Shown: positions 14,498 to 23,266, counted from the first letter of the stretch. The stretch is 39,688 bases of DNA from QFOX01 sp033763655 (GCA_033763655.1 JANRKD010000018.1:1-39688); one strand, 5' to 3'. The notes: generated from the letters alone by a model not told the origin. Program-made: numbers and translations.

Positions 14498-16027
14498 ATG
14501 GTCGCGCGGATACATACGGTTACCTTTCAGGGAATTGAGACGCTGCCGGTTGAGGTGCAGGTGCATCTGGGCGCGGGGCTGCCCGCCTTCACCGTGGTCG
14601 GCCTGCCGGATAAGGCGGTGGCTGAATCGCGCGAGCGGGTGCGCGCGGCGCTGGCCTCGATGGGCGTCAACCTGCCCGCCAAACGCATTCTCGTCAACCT
14701 TGCCCCGGCCGATGTGCAGAAGGAAGGTTCGCATTTCGATGTGCCGATTGCGCTTGGAATGCTGGTCGTGCTCGGGATGATTCCCGCCGATGCGCTTGAG
14801 GGATTTGTCGCGCTCGGCGAGCTGGCGCTCGACGGCCAATTGCAGCCGGTGGCCGGGGTGTTGCCGGCGGCGCTGGGGGCGGCGGCACAGAACAAAGGCA
14901 TTATCTGCCCTGAGGGCAACGGGGTCGAGGCGGCTTTCGCCGGCGACGTCGATATTCTCGCGCCGTCGTCGCTGCTGGCACTGGTAAACCATATCAAGGG
15001 CCAGCAGGTGCTGGCGCGCCCCGAAGCGGCAGCGTGGGGCGAGGTGGCCGCCGGGCCGGATTTAGCAGAAGTGCGCGGGCAGGCCGTCGCCAAGCGGGCG
15101 CTCGAAATTGCGGCGGCAGGCGGGCATAACCTGCTGATGATGGGCCCGCCGGGGTCGGGTAAGTCGATGCTGGCGGCCTGTTTGCCCGGTATTCTGCCGC
15201 CGATGCGCGCCGAGGAGGCGCTTGAGACCAACCTGATTGCCTCGGTCGCGGGCAAGCTGATGAAGGGCGGGTTTCTAAGTCGCAGGCCCTTCCGCGACCC
15301 GCACCATTCCAGCTCCATGGCCTCGATGGTGGGCGGTGGCAGGCGGGCCGTGCCGGGGGAAATCTCGCTCGCCCATCATGGCGTGCTGTTCATGGATGAA
15401 TTGCCCGAATATCCGCGCGGCGTGCTCGAATCGTTGCGCCAGCCGCTTGAGACCGGGCAGATTTCCATCGCCCGGGTGGAGGCGCACGTCACCTACCCGG
15501 CGCGCTTCCAGCTGATTGCGGCGATGAACCCCTGCCGCTGCGGCTACCTTGAGGATGCCGGGCGCGCCTGCAACAAGGCCCCGCGCTGCGCGGGCGATTA
15601 CCAGGCGCGGATCTCCGGGCCGCTGCTCGACCGGATTGATCTGCATGTCGATGTGCCGGCGGTCGATACGCTTTCGATGCTGGCCCCGGCCCACGCCGAA
15701 TCGAGCGCGCAGGTCGCCGCACGGGTCGCCCGGGCGCGCGCCGTGCAGCAGCAGCGCTTTGCCGCGATGGGGATTGCCGCGCAGACCAATGCGCAGGTCA
15801 GCGGCGACAACCTGCAGGCCATGGTGCAGCTCGACGCCGAGAGCACCCACCTGCTCGAACATGCCACACGCAGCCTGCAACTGTCGATGCGCGGGCTGAC
15901 GCGGGTGCTGCGCATTGCCCGCACCATCGCGGATCTGGAGCAGGCGGCCGATGTTGGCCGCACGCACCTGGCCGAAGCCTTATCGTACCGCCAACAACCA
16001 CAGGGGCGTTTTCTCGACGCCGCCTGA
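14498..16027 (+). CDS. YifB/ComM-family magnesium-chelatase-like AAA+ ATPase
   Basis: A 509-residue protein in the YifB/ComM family. ComM is a branch-migration helicase that helps integrate incoming DNA in naturally competent bacteria; the role in other bacteria is less clear. Residues 1-165 form the Lon-protease-like ChlI domain (FTVVGLPDKAVAESRERVRAAL). Walker A is GPPGSGKS (216-223) and Walker B is GVLFMDELPE (295-304). A Cys-containing loop MNPCRCGYL and the C-terminal RGLTRVLRIARTIADLE complete the family pattern. The start at 14498 is chosen from AGGG just upstream and the conserved MVARIHTVTFQGIE opening. A -10-like TACAAT lies at 14473-14478. It is divergent from the histidine kinase. 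Confidence 0.93.
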   Translation: MVARIHTVTFQGIETLPVEVQVHLGAGLPAFTVVGLPDKAVAESRERVRAALASMGVNLPAKRILVNLAPADVQKEGSHFDVPIALGMLVVLGMIPADALEGFVALGELALDGQLQPVAGVLPAALGAAAQNKGIICPEGNGVEAAFAGDVDILAPSSLLALVNHIKGQQVLARPEAAAWGEVAAGPDLAEVRGQAVAKRALEIAAAGGHNLLMMGPPGSGKSMLAACLPGILPPMRAEEALETNLIASVAGKLMKGGFLSRRPFRDPHHSSSMASMVGGGRRAVPGEISLAHHGVLFMDELPEYPRGVLESLRQPLETGQISIARVEAHVTYPARFQLIAAMNPCRCGYLEDAGRACNKAPRCAGDYQARISGPLLDRIDLHVDVPAVDTLSMLAPAHAESSAQVAARVARARAVQQQRFAAMGIAAQTNAQVSGDNLQAMVQLDAESTHLLEHATRSLQLSMRGLTRVLRIARTIADLEQAADVGRTHLAEALSYRQQPQGRFLDAA

Positions 16028-16038
16028 CGGAGGAGTGT

Positions 16039-16545
16039 ATGTTTGCCGAAGCGACCCTTGACGACTGCAGGAAAATTGCCCATCTGGCGGCCAAGACATT
16101 CACCGATGCGTTTGGCCATCTTTACCATCCGGAGAATCTCGACCAACATCTGCAGAAGAAATTCAGCCATGATTTTTTCGCCGACGCTCTGCAGGCGGGC
16201 AGCACCATCCTGACGGTGCATGACGATGACCGCCTGATCGGTTACGGCAAAGTCGGGCATGTGAGTTTACCCGTGAAGCGCCCCATCCCCAAGGGCGCAC
16301 AGGAAATCCACCGTGTCTATATCGACAAGGAATTTCAGGGGCGCGGCCTGGGCAAGGCGTTGATGTTGCATATGCTCTCGTTGCCGCGCGTGGCAACCTC
16401 GCCGATGGTGTATCTGGGGGTATGGGAAGAAAATCTGAAAGCGCAAATGCTCTATAAGCAATATGGGTTCGAAGCGGTCGGGCGCTATCTGTATCAGGTC
16501 GGCGACCAGCACGACCGCGAGATTATCATGGCCCGCAAGCGGTAG
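16039..16545 (+). CDS. GNAT-family N-acetyltransferase
   Basis: A 168-residue acetyltransferase of the GNAT fold. The acetyl-CoA-binding motif A is clear: IHRVYIDKEFQGRGLGKALM with the QGRGLGKA loop at 100-107. Motif B follows (YLGVWEENLKAQMLYKQYGF), ending FEAVGRYLYQVG, typical of small-molecule or protein acetyltransferases. The substrate cannot be read from the sequence. A strong ribosome-binding site (GGAGG, five bases before the ATG) follows the yifB stop by a few bases, so the gene is likely transcribed with yifB. It ends 31 bases before the convergent sixA-like gene. Confidence 0.88.
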   Translation: MFAEATLDDCRKIAHLAAKTFTDAFGHLYHPENLDQHLQKKFSHDFFADALQAGSTILTVHDDDRLIGYGKVGHVSLPVKRPIPKGAQEIHRVYIDKEFQGRGLGKALMLHMLSLPRVATSPMVYLGVWEENLKAQMLYKQYGFEAVGRYLYQVGDQHDREIIMARKR

Positions 16546-16576
16546 GGGGCTTTCCGGCGCTGCACTGAAAAATGCT

Positions 16577-17137
16577 CTAATACCGCAGCAAATCGAGGTG
16601 GCCCGTGCGCGGCGCCACCGCGCGCCAGCATGGGGTATTAAACGTCATCACCGCGCAGGCGGAGGTCGGGAATTTCAGCAGCATCCGGTCGGCATCCGCC
16701 GGGGTGGCGCAGCTATCGACCAGCATGGCGAGCAGCCCGTGCGCGCCGGGGTTATGGCACACCAGCAGCAGGGTGTGCACCGCGTCGTCCGTCGCCTGCA
16801 CCTGCGCCAGCAGGTCGCCCACCGTCGCAAGGTAAAGCTTGTCGCTAAGGATGGTCGCCACCGACGGCGCCATAATTTCGAGCGTCTGCCGGGTGCGCGC
16901 AGCGGTCGAGCACAGGGCCACCTCCGGCACGAGTTCCTGCTCTCTGAGCCATGCGGCCAGCGCCTGCGCATCAGCCACCCCGCGCTCGCTTAAGCCGCGG
17001 CTATGGTCGCCGCCGCCGTCCTCCTCGACCGCCTTGGCGTGGCGTGTCAGTATCAGTCGGCGCGCGCCACGCCGAAGCTGACCCTCTCCTTCAGCGGTGG
17101 CGGGTTGTGTTGCGATTGGCTTTGCGCTAGATTGCAT
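16577..17137 (-). CDS. SixA-like histidine phosphatase
   Basis: A 186-residue histidine-phosphatase (phosphoglycerate-mutase-like) protein of the SixA group. Visible marks are RLILTRHAKA with catalytic His33, DHSRGLSERGVADAQALAAWL, the STAARTRQT arginine segment (77-85), and LLLVCHNPGAHGL with the second His at 128. SixA removes phosphate from histidine phosphotransfer proteins in E. coli; whether this one does so is unknown. It is divergent from ppk with a 47-base gap. An N-terminal extension of about 25 residues (ATQPATAEGEGQLRRGA) precedes the fold, so a later start is possible, but no internal Met lies before it. Confidence 0.87.
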   Translation of the reverse strand: MQSSAKPIATQPATAEGEGQLRRGARRLILTRHAKAVEEDGGGDHSRGLSERGVADAQALAAWLREQELVPEVALCSTAARTRQTLEIMAPSVATILSDKLYLATVGDLLAQVQATDDAVHTLLLVCHNPGAHGLLAMLVDSCATPADADRMLLKFPTSACAVMTFNTPCWRAVAPRTGHLDLLRY

Positions 17138-17184
17138 GGCAGCAGTTTAGCACTTCACACCAATGACACAAGTGGGCCGCGCGC

Positions 17185-19401
17185 ATGCCAAGCAAAAAAA
17201 ATCCCGCCCCGAAACCCGATGCCGCCGTCATCGCCGCCCATTTCGCCAAACCCGAGCACCGCTTTATCAACCGCGAACTCTCGTGGCTGGCCTTTAACAC
17301 CCGCGTGCTCGAGGAAGCGCAGAACCTGCAGAATCCGCTGCTAGAGCGCGTCAAGTTCCTCTCCATCTCTGCCGCTAACCTCGATGAATTCACCATGGTG
17401 CGCGTCGCCGGGCTGATGGATCAGGTCGATCACGGGGTGCATGTCCCCTCGGCGGATGGGCTAAGCCCCATCCACCAGCTACACCTTATCCACGCCAGCG
17501 TCGGCAAGCTGATTGCCGCGCAGCAGCAATGCTGGATTGATGTGCGCAAGGCCCTCGCCGCCGAAGGGGTGCAGGTGCTGCCGCCCGAAAAACTGCCCAA
17601 AGCCTTGAGCCGCGAGGATCTGGCATGGCTGCACGGCTATTTCACCGCCAATATTTTTCCGCTGCTGACCCCAATTGCGGTCGATCCCGCGCACCCGTTT
17701 CCCTTCATCCCGAACCTTGGCATGGTGCAGGTGCTCGAACTTTCGCCGCCGCGCCGGCCCGGCAAAAAAATGGTGGCGATGGTGCCGTTTCCCGTCGCCC
17801 AGCCCCGCTTTATCGAGCTGGGCGTTGGCAAACCGATGCGCCTCATCGCGCTTGAGGAGGTGATTGCCCTGTGCTTTGAGGATCTATTTCCCGGCTTCAC
17901 GCTGCATCATTCGGGGCTATTTCGCATCGTGCGCGATTCGGATCTTGAAATCGAGGACGAGGCCGACGATTTGCTGCGCAACCTCGACATCGCCGTCAAA
18001 AAACGCCGCTACGGACAGGTGGTGCTGGTCAAAACCAACCGGGGGGTTTCGTCGCAATTGCTGCATTTCATGCTCGATCACCTGCCCGCCGATCAGACCG
18101 ATGTCATCGAGGTGGATGGGCTGGTCGGGCTGGCCAGCCTCGGCGCGCTGTATGCCCTGCCCCGCCCCGATTTGAAATTCCCGCCCTTTTCGGTGCGCTT
18201 CCCCGAACGCGTCAACGACTACGACGGCGACTGCTTTGCTGCCATCCACGCCAAGGATATTATCGTCCACCACCCGTATGAGAGTTTCGACGTGGTGGTG
18301 CAGTTCCTCGAACAGGCGGCGGCTGACCCGAACGTCGTGTCGATCAAGCAGACCCTCTACCGCACCAGCCAGGATTCGCCGATTGTCAAAGCGCTCATCG
18401 CCGCCGCCGAAAACGGTAAAAGCGTTACCGCCGTGGTCGAGCTCAAGGCCCGCTTCGACGAAGAGGCCAACATCCGCCTCGCCCGCAGCATGGAGCGCGC
18501 GGGCGTGCAGGTCGTCTACGGGTTTGTCGAAATGAAAACCCACGCCAAGCTTTCGCTCGTCACCCGGCGCGAGCATGGCACTTTGCGTTCCTACGCGCAT
18601 TTTGGCACCGGCAACTACCACCCGGCCACCGCCAAGGTCTATACCGACCTTTCGTATTTCACCTGCGACCCGAGCCTCTGCCAGGATGCGGGCTATGTCT
18701 TTAACTACATCACCGGGTATGTGAAACCGGTGAAGTTCAACAAAATATCGGTGGCGCCGCTGAACATGCGCAAGCACCTCATCAGGCACATCACCGCCGA
18801 AATAGAGTTCGCCCGCGCCGGCCAGCCCGCGAGCATCTGGGCCAAACTCAACGCACTGGTCGATGAGGATATTATCGACGCGCTGTATGCCGCCTCGCAG
18901 GCGGGGGTTAAAATCGAGCTGGTGGTGCGCGGCATCTGCGCCCTCAAGCCCGGTATTCCGGGTTTTTCCGAGAATATCCGCGTGCGCAGCATGGTCGGCC
19001 GCTTCCTCGAACACGCGCGCATTTACTGCTTTGGCAACGGCGCGGCGCTGCCTTCGCCAACGGCCCGGGTGTTCATCGGCTCGGCCGACTGGATGGCGCG
19101 CAACCTCGATTTCCGCGTCGAGACGATGGTGCCGATCGAGAATGCCACCGTCCACCGGCAGGTGCTCGACAAAATCATGGTGGCGAACCTGAAAGACGAG
19201 CGGCAATCGTGGCTGCTGGCTGCCGACGGCAGCTACCGCCGCATCAGCGACGACCCGCAGAGTTTCGCCGCGCATGATTATTTCATGACCAACCCCTCGC
19301 TCTCGGGCCGGGGCAAGGCGCTGGCGCAGATGACCGCGCATGCCGCTATGGCCACACCCGCACCCGCCGGCCGAACGAAAAAGCGCGGGGAGAAAAAATG
19401 A
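17185..19401 (+). CDS. ppk: Polyphosphate kinase 1
   Basis: A 738-residue PPK1 that reversibly builds inorganic polyphosphate from ATP. The N-terminal domain opens with FINRELSWLAFNTRVLEEAQ, the family hallmark. The two phospholipase-D-like catalytic domains follow, with KTHAKL (His453 in the HxK motif expected to be phosphorylated) and HFGTGNYHPATAKVYTDLSY. LVVRGICALKPGIPGFSENI and GSADWMARNLDFRVE belong to the C-terminal domain. Length is slightly above the usual 690 because of short tails at both ends. The C-terminal 30 residues are Ala/Pro/Lys-rich. It is followed after 13 bases by ppx on the same strand, so synthesis and breakdown of polyphosphate are encoded together. Confidence 0.95.
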   Translation: MPSKKNPAPKPDAAVIAAHFAKPEHRFINRELSWLAFNTRVLEEAQNLQNPLLERVKFLSISAANLDEFTMVRVAGLMDQVDHGVHVPSADGLSPIHQLHLIHASVGKLIAAQQQCWIDVRKALAAEGVQVLPPEKLPKALSREDLAWLHGYFTANIFPLLTPIAVDPAHPFPFIPNLGMVQVLELSPPRRPGKKMVAMVPFPVAQPRFIELGVGKPMRLIALEEVIALCFEDLFPGFTLHHSGLFRIVRDSDLEIEDEADDLLRNLDIAVKKRRYGQVVLVKTNRGVSSQLLHFMLDHLPADQTDVIEVDGLVGLASLGALYALPRPDLKFPPFSVRFPERVNDYDGDCFAAIHAKDIIVHHPYESFDVVVQFLEQAAADPNVVSIKQTLYRTSQDSPIVKALIAAAENGKSVTAVVELKARFDEEANIRLARSMERAGVQVVYGFVEMKTHAKLSLVTRREHGTLRSYAHFGTGNYHPATAKVYTDLSYFTCDPSLCQDAGYVFNYITGYVKPVKFNKISVAPLNMRKHLIRHITAEIEFARAGQPASIWAKLNALVDEDIIDALYAASQAGVKIELVVRGICALKPGIPGFSENIRVRSMVGRFLEHARIYCFGNGAALPSPTARVFIGSADWMARNLDFRVETMVPIENATVHRQVLDKIMVANLKDERQSWLLAADGSYRRISDDPQSFAAHDYFMTNPSLSGRGKALAQMTAHAAMATPAPAGRTKKRGEKK

Positions 19402-19414
19402 GCCGCCGTCGCGT

Positions 19415-20908
19415 ATGACCATCACCTACAACATCCCCACCGCCGACCACCCGAAAGGGCTGATTGCCATTATCGACATCGGCAGCAACTCAGTGCGCAT
19501 GGTGGTCTACCACGCGTTAAAGCGGGTGCCGCTGCCGCTGTTCAACGAAAAATACATGTGCGCCCTGGGCAAGGGGCTGGCGCGCACCGGCACGCTGAAC
19601 CCCGAAGGGGTCAAGCAGGCGGAAGCGGCGATTGCGCGGTTTCTCGTCATGGCCAACCGCCTGCAGGTGGCCAGCCTCGACATCATCGCCACCGCCGCCG
19701 TGCGCGACGCCAGCAACGGCGACGCCTTTGTGCGCGGGCTGGAGAAAACCCACGGGGTCGCCATCACCGTCATCAGCGGCGAACACGAGGCGGCGCTGGC
19801 CGCCAAGGCGGTGCTTTCGTCGTTCCACGAGCCGTTTGGCATCTCGGCGGATCTGGGCGGCGGCAGCATGGAACTGGCCGAAGTGGCGCGCAGCACTGTT
19901 GGCCAGCGGGCCAGTTGCCATCTGGGTTCGCTGCGCATCCTCGATAGCGCCGACGGCAAGCGCGAGCGCATGGAAGTGTTGATTAAGAGCGAGCTGAAAG
20001 CCATTCCGTGGCTGAAACAATCCTCCCCGGCCTGCATCTATGCCATCGGCGGCGGCTTTCGCGCGCTGGCCAAGCTGCACATGAAAAAAACGCACTACCC
20101 GCTCGACCTTGTGCATGAATACCATATGAGCCGCCGCGCCCTCACCCAGATGCACGAAAAACTAATCGGCATGCCGCTAAGCGAGCTGGCTGCCGTTCCC
20201 GGCATCTCGGAAAAACGCGCCGCCACCATGGTGCCGACTGCCATGGTGTTGCAGCATTTGCTTGCCCTCACCGGTGCGCCGGAAGTGCGCTTTTCGGTCA
20301 GCGGCATCCGCGAAGGGTTTTTCTTCGACCTGCTCGACGCGCGCACGCAAAAGGAAGACGCCCTGCTGGCCAGCGCCAACGATCTGGCCGCCCTCATTGG
20401 CCGCACCGGCAGCTATGGCCGCGAACTCTACGACTGGATGACGCCGCTGTTTGCGAACGAGCCAATCGGCTGGCGCCGCATCCGCCGTGCGCTTAGCAAA
20501 CTTTCCGAGCTTGCCTGGTCGATTGACCCGAACTTCCGCGCCAACTGGGCCTACCAGCGCATTGTCCAATCGTCGCTCAAAGGCCTCGACCACAAGGAAC
20601 GGCTGATGCTCGCCCTCGCGCTTTATTACCGCTATCAGGCGCGCTGGAAGGGCGATAAATCCGAAATCAAATTGCTCGACGAGCGCGAGCGTTTATGGGC
20701 GCGCAGCGTCGGCCTTGCGGCCAACCTCGCCTTCCAGCTCTCAGGCGGGCGCGGCGGCAACCTCCACCATGCCACGCTCTCGTTTCACGACGGCGAGGTG
20801 AGGCTCGCGCTCGATGAAGAAGCCGCGCCGCTGCGCACCGAGGCGGTCGAAAAGCGCGTGCTTGGGTTGGGCGAGGCGCTCAGGGCCTTTTCCAACTTCG
20901 TCATGTAA
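19415..20908 (+). CDS. ppx: Exopolyphosphatase / guanosine pentaphosphatase (Ppx/GppA)
   Basis: A 497-residue member of the ASKHA Ppx/GppA family, which trims phosphates from polyphosphate or pppGpp. The phosphate-1 loop is IAIIDIGSNSVRMVVYHAL near residue 16. ADLGGGSMELAEV forms the phosphate-2 loop, and YAIGGGFRALAKLH follows. An HD-like C-terminal part includes LDHKERLMLALALYYRYQARW. The Met at 19415 is the first to give the family opening; upstream codons lie inside ppk. No strong ribosome-binding site is seen, which fits coupling to ppk translation. Its last 124 bases overlap the 3' end of the convergent aat gene, an unusually long antisense overlap. Confidence 0.93.
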   Translation: MTITYNIPTADHPKGLIAIIDIGSNSVRMVVYHALKRVPLPLFNEKYMCALGKGLARTGTLNPEGVKQAEAAIARFLVMANRLQVASLDIIATAAVRDASNGDAFVRGLEKTHGVAITVISGEHEAALAAKAVLSSFHEPFGISADLGGGSMELAEVARSTVGQRASCHLGSLRILDSADGKRERMEVLIKSELKAIPWLKQSSPACIYAIGGGFRALAKLHMKKTHYPLDLVHEYHMSRRALTQMHEKLIGMPLSELAAVPGISEKRAATMVPTAMVLQHLLALTGAPEVRFSVSGIREGFFFDLLDARTQKEDALLASANDLAALIGRTGSYGRELYDWMTPLFANEPIGWRRIRRALSKLSELAWSIDPNFRANWAYQRIVQSSLKGLDHKERLMLALALYYRYQARWKGDKSEIKLLDERERLWARSVGLAANLAFQLSGGRGGNLHHATLSFHDGEVRLALDEEAAPLRTEAVEKRVLGLGEALRAFSNFVM

Positions 20909-21456
20909 CGCGCCTTGCTCCACGCCTCGACCCCGAATTGCTTGAGGTGCTCGTTGACATACTGCGTGTCGAGCAACTGGTAGTCCGCCGCTTTCAGGAT
21001 TTCAACCAGATGCACCAGCGCGATTTTGCTGGCATTGCTCGCGCGCGAGAACATGCTTTCGCCGAAAAACGCCCCGCCAATCGATACCCCGTAAAGGCCG
21101 CCCACCAGCTTGTCCTCTTCCCACACCTCGATGCTGTGGGCATGTCCGGCGGCAAACAGCGCTGTGTAAAGCTGCACAATGCTTTCGTTAATCCAGGTTT
21201 CGTGGCGCGTTGTCGTCAGGGTGCCACAGGCGCGGATGACCGCCTCGAACGCCGTGTCCACCGTCACCCGGTAGGGATGCGTTTTCATCGCACGTTTCAG
21301 CCCGCGCGGGATATTGAAGTGCGTGAGCGGCAGCACGCCGCGTTCCTCGGGCGAGAACCAGTACAGCTCGGGATCGTCGCGGGTGAGTGCCATCGGAAAA
21401 TAGCCGTTAGCATAGGCCGTAAGCAGCATGTCGGGGGTGAGGGTTGCGTCGTTCAT
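20785..21456 (-). CDS. aat: Leucyl/phenylalanyl-tRNA-protein transferase
   Basis: A 223-residue enzyme that adds Leu or Phe to proteins with N-terminal Lys or Arg, marking them for ClpS-ClpAP degradation (bacterial N-degron pathway). Family segments are YANGYFPMA near residue 15, WFSPEERGVLPL near 33, ETWINESIVQLYTALFAAGHAHSIEVW near 86-112, and GGLYGVSIGGAFFGESMFSRASNASKIAL near 118-146. DTQYVNEHLKQFG lies near 163. The last 30 or so residues are Ser/Ala-rich and are encoded antisense to the ppx 3' end, so the conserved enzyme ends before the overlap and the tail is probably dispensable. It is transcribed toward ppx. Confidence 0.93.
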   Translation of the reverse strand: MNDATLTPDMLLTAYANGYFPMALTRDDPELYWFSPEERGVLPLTHFNIPRGLKRAMKTHPYRVTVDTAFEAVIRACGTLTTTRHETWINESIVQLYTALFAAGHAHSIEVWEEDKLVGGLYGVSIGGAFFGESMFSRASNASKIALVHLVEILKAADYQLLDTQYVNEHLKQFGVEAWSKARYMTKLEKALSASPNPSTRFSTASVRSGAASSSSASLTSPS

Positions 21457-21476
21457 AGTAGGTCACATGGCTGTTA

Positions 21477-21620
21477 GAGTCGTTTGAATTTAGGATAAGG
21501 CGCGAGCGAAAACCGTGCGTTTTGAGAACCGTACCGCAAGCGTACATCAAAGTACGCGCGGAACGGAAGCGCAGAAACGTGCGGTTTGCAGCCGCGACTC
21601 ATCCTAAAGTCAAATGACTC
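21477..21620. repeat. 144-base element with 20-base terminal inverted repeats (MITE-like)
   Basis: The left end GAGTCGTTTGAATTTAGGAT (21477-21496) and the reverse complement of the right end (21601-21620) match at 18 of 20 positions. The interior is also largely self-complementary (for example AAACCGTGCGTTT on the left against AAACGTGCGGTTT on the right). It closes on GCGTAC-ATCAAA-GTACGC near 21549. The whole element could fold into one long imperfect hairpin. It encodes no protein. Its right end supplies the last codons and the stop of aroQ. It fills nearly all of the aat-aroQ gap. Confidence 0.75.
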
Positions 21621-22039
21621 AATGCCTCAATCGCCCGCACATAGCCCTGCGCGCCGAGGCCGCAGATGCTTTGCCGCGCCACCGGTTCGATGAACGAATG
21701 ATGCCGGAACGACTCGCGGGTTTTCGGGTCGCTCAGATGCACCTCGATGATCGGGATATTGATCGCGCGCAGGGCGTCATGCAGCGCCACGGAAGTATGG
21801 GTATAGCCGCCCGCATTGATAATGATGCCCGCCGAACTGCGCCCGGCTTCCTGCACCCAGTCGATGAGGTCACCTTCATGGTTGCTCTGCCGGAAATCGA
21901 CGGTAAACCCGGCTTTCTGCGCTGCTTCGACGCATAATGCTTCAATATCGGCTAACGTTTCGCGTCCATAAATATCCGGCTCGCGCGTGCCCAGCAGGTT
22001 GAGGTTCGGGCCGTTCAAAATGGTGATAGTCTTGTTCAT
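21599..22039 (-). CDS. aroQ: 3-dehydroquinate dehydratase, type II
   Basis: A 146-residue type II dehydroquinase (shikimate pathway, third step), a dodecameric enzyme. Family marks are ITILNGPNLNLLGTREPDIYG near the start with the catalytic Tyr, FRQSNHEGDLIDWVQEA near 50, IIINAGGYTHTSVALHDAL near 73, and IIEVHLSDPKTRESFRHHSF near 98. The active-site His lies in the HLS segment. The start at 22039 follows GAGG by five bases. The final codons (ALSHLTLG and stop) lie inside the 144-base repeat element, so the natural C-terminus has been replaced by repeat sequence without loss of the fold. It is divergent from thiS with a 48-base gap. Confidence 0.95.
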   Translation of the reverse strand: MNKTITILNGPNLNLLGTREPDIYGRETLADIEALCVEAAQKAGFTVDFRQSNHEGDLIDWVQEAGRSSAGIIINAGGYTHTSVALHDALRAINIPIIEVHLSDPKTRESFRHHSFIEPVARQSICGLGAQGYVRAIEALSHLTLG

Positions 22040-22087
22040 GCTGCCTCGTTTCTTGCGCTTATGCTGCAAATACCCTAAATATGCTTC

Positions 22088-22312
22088 ATGCCTAACACAG
22101 CCACAACCCTTTCGCAAATCACCGTCAACGGCGCGCGGCGCCCGCGTGCGGGAGTGGGCTGCGTCAGCGACCTCGTCGCCGAACTGGCGCTTGACCCGCG
22201 CATGGTAGCGATCGAGCGCAACGGCGCGATTGTGCCGCGCAGCGCCTATGCCACCACCCCGATTATGGACGGCGACGCCATCGAGATCGTCCGCTTCATC
22301 GGCGGCGGTTAG
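22088..22312 (+). CDS. thiS: Sulfur carrier protein ThiS
   Basis: A 74-residue beta-grasp protein ending in Gly-Gly-Gly (RFIGGG), the tail that becomes a thiocarboxylate and delivers sulfur for the thiazole ring of thiamine. ITVNGARR near residue 11 and DGDAIEIVRFIGG at the end are typical. It lies two bases before thiG, its partner. There is no ribosome-binding site and the gap to divergent aroQ is only 48 bases. A leaderless transcript is therefore possible, and a TPP riboswitch, common before thi genes, has no room and is not seen. Confidence 0.92.
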   Translation: MPNTATTLSQITVNGARRPRAGVGCVSDLVAELALDPRMVAIERNGAIVPRSAYATTPIMDGDAIEIVRFIGGG

Positions 22313-22314
22313 CC

Positions 22315-23136
22315 ATGTCGGGCATTTCCATCCCTCCCGAGAATAACGGCGCCGACGACGACCCATTCATCCTCGCGGGCCGCACGTTTTCGTCGCGCCT
22401 GCTGGTGGGTACCGGCAAATATGCGTCGATGGCGCAAACCCAAGCGGCGATTGAGGCCAGCGGCGCCGAAATTGTTACCGTCGCCCTGCGCCGCGTCAAT
22501 CTCGCCGATACGGGCGCGCAGAGCCTGCAGGCCGCCATTCCCCCCGACCGCTACACCTACCTGCCCAATTCCGCCGGATGCACCACTGCCGAGGAGGCCG
22601 TGCGCACCCTGCGCCTCGCCCGCGAACTGGGCGGGTGGACATTGGTGAAGCTCGAGGTCATCGGCGATGCCGCCAGCTTGTATCCCGATATTGAAGAGAG
22701 CCTGAAAGCAGCCGAAATACTGGTGGCCGAGGGGTTCGACGTGATGGTCTACACCACCGACGACGTTGAAGCCGCGCGCCGGTTCGAAGCGCTCGGGGTG
22801 GCAGCGATTATGCCGCTTGCCGCACCGATCGGCTCGGGACTGGGCATCCGCCACCCCGAGCGTATCCGCCGGATTGTCGCGCAGGCACGCATCCCCGTTC
22901 TGGTCGATGCCGGAGTCGGCACCGCCTCGGACGCGGCAATTGCGATGGAGTTGGGTTGCGCCGGCGTGCTGATGAATACCGCGATTGCGCAGGCGCGCGA
23001 CCCGGTGCAGATGGCGGTGGCGATGCGGCTGGCGGTTGAATCCGGGCGGCTGGCCTACCGCGCCGGGCGAATGGCACCGCGCGCACAGGCCAGTGCCAGC
23101 TCGCCGCAGACGGGGCTGATTACGGTAGCGGGGTAG
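22315..23136 (+). CDS. thiG: Thiazole synthase ThiG
   Basis: A 273-residue TIM-barrel enzyme that condenses deoxyxylulose phosphate, dehydroglycine and ThiS-thiocarboxylate to the thiazole phosphate of thiamine. Visible family segments are FSSRLLVGTGKYAS near 26, YTYLPNSAGCTTAEEAVRTL near 80, and TLVKLEVIGD near 106 with the Schiff-base Lys. VMVYTTDD, MPLAAPIGSGLGI and VLVDAGVGTASDAA follow. The length is close to typical. It starts two bases after thiS. No thiE, thiO, thiF or thiC is present here, so the rest of the pathway lies elsewhere. Confidence 0.95.
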   Translation: MSGISIPPENNGADDDPFILAGRTFSSRLLVGTGKYASMAQTQAAIEASGAEIVTVALRRVNLADTGAQSLQAAIPPDRYTYLPNSAGCTTAEEAVRTLRLARELGGWTLVKLEVIGDAASLYPDIEESLKAAEILVAEGFDVMVYTTDDVEAARRFEALGVAAIMPLAAPIGSGLGIRHPERIRRIVAQARIPVLVDAGVGTASDAAIAMELGCAGVLMNTAIAQARDPVQMAVAMRLAVESGRLAYRAGRMAPRAQASASSPQTGLITVAG

Positions 23137-23194
23137 ATTTTCCTGACGGCGATTCGCAGGCGCCCTCCCCCACACGCCCATACCGTACTGAACG

Positions 23195-23225
23195 AAAAAG
23201 GCCCCACCACTTGCGTGATGGGGCC
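23195..23225 (-). terminator. Intrinsic terminator of the DUF378 gene
   Basis: Read leftward, GGCCCCATCA-CGCAAG-TGGTGGGGCC forms a 10-base stem with one mismatch, directly followed by TTTTT (the A-run at 23195-23199). It lies about 40 bases after the stop codon of the leftward DUF378 gene. It is the clearest intrinsic terminator in the window. Confidence 0.82.
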
Positions 23226-23266
23226 AGACTCACTCGGCAGCGGCGATGCGCCGCGCCGACGTTGCC

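Noticed and set aside
17917..19425. Leftward frame of 502 residues
   Set aside because: Shadow of ppk, which is unmistakable on the plus strand.
22040..22087. TPP riboswitch before thiS
   Set aside because: The gap to divergent aroQ is 48 bases, too short for the riboswitch, and no thi-box core was seen.
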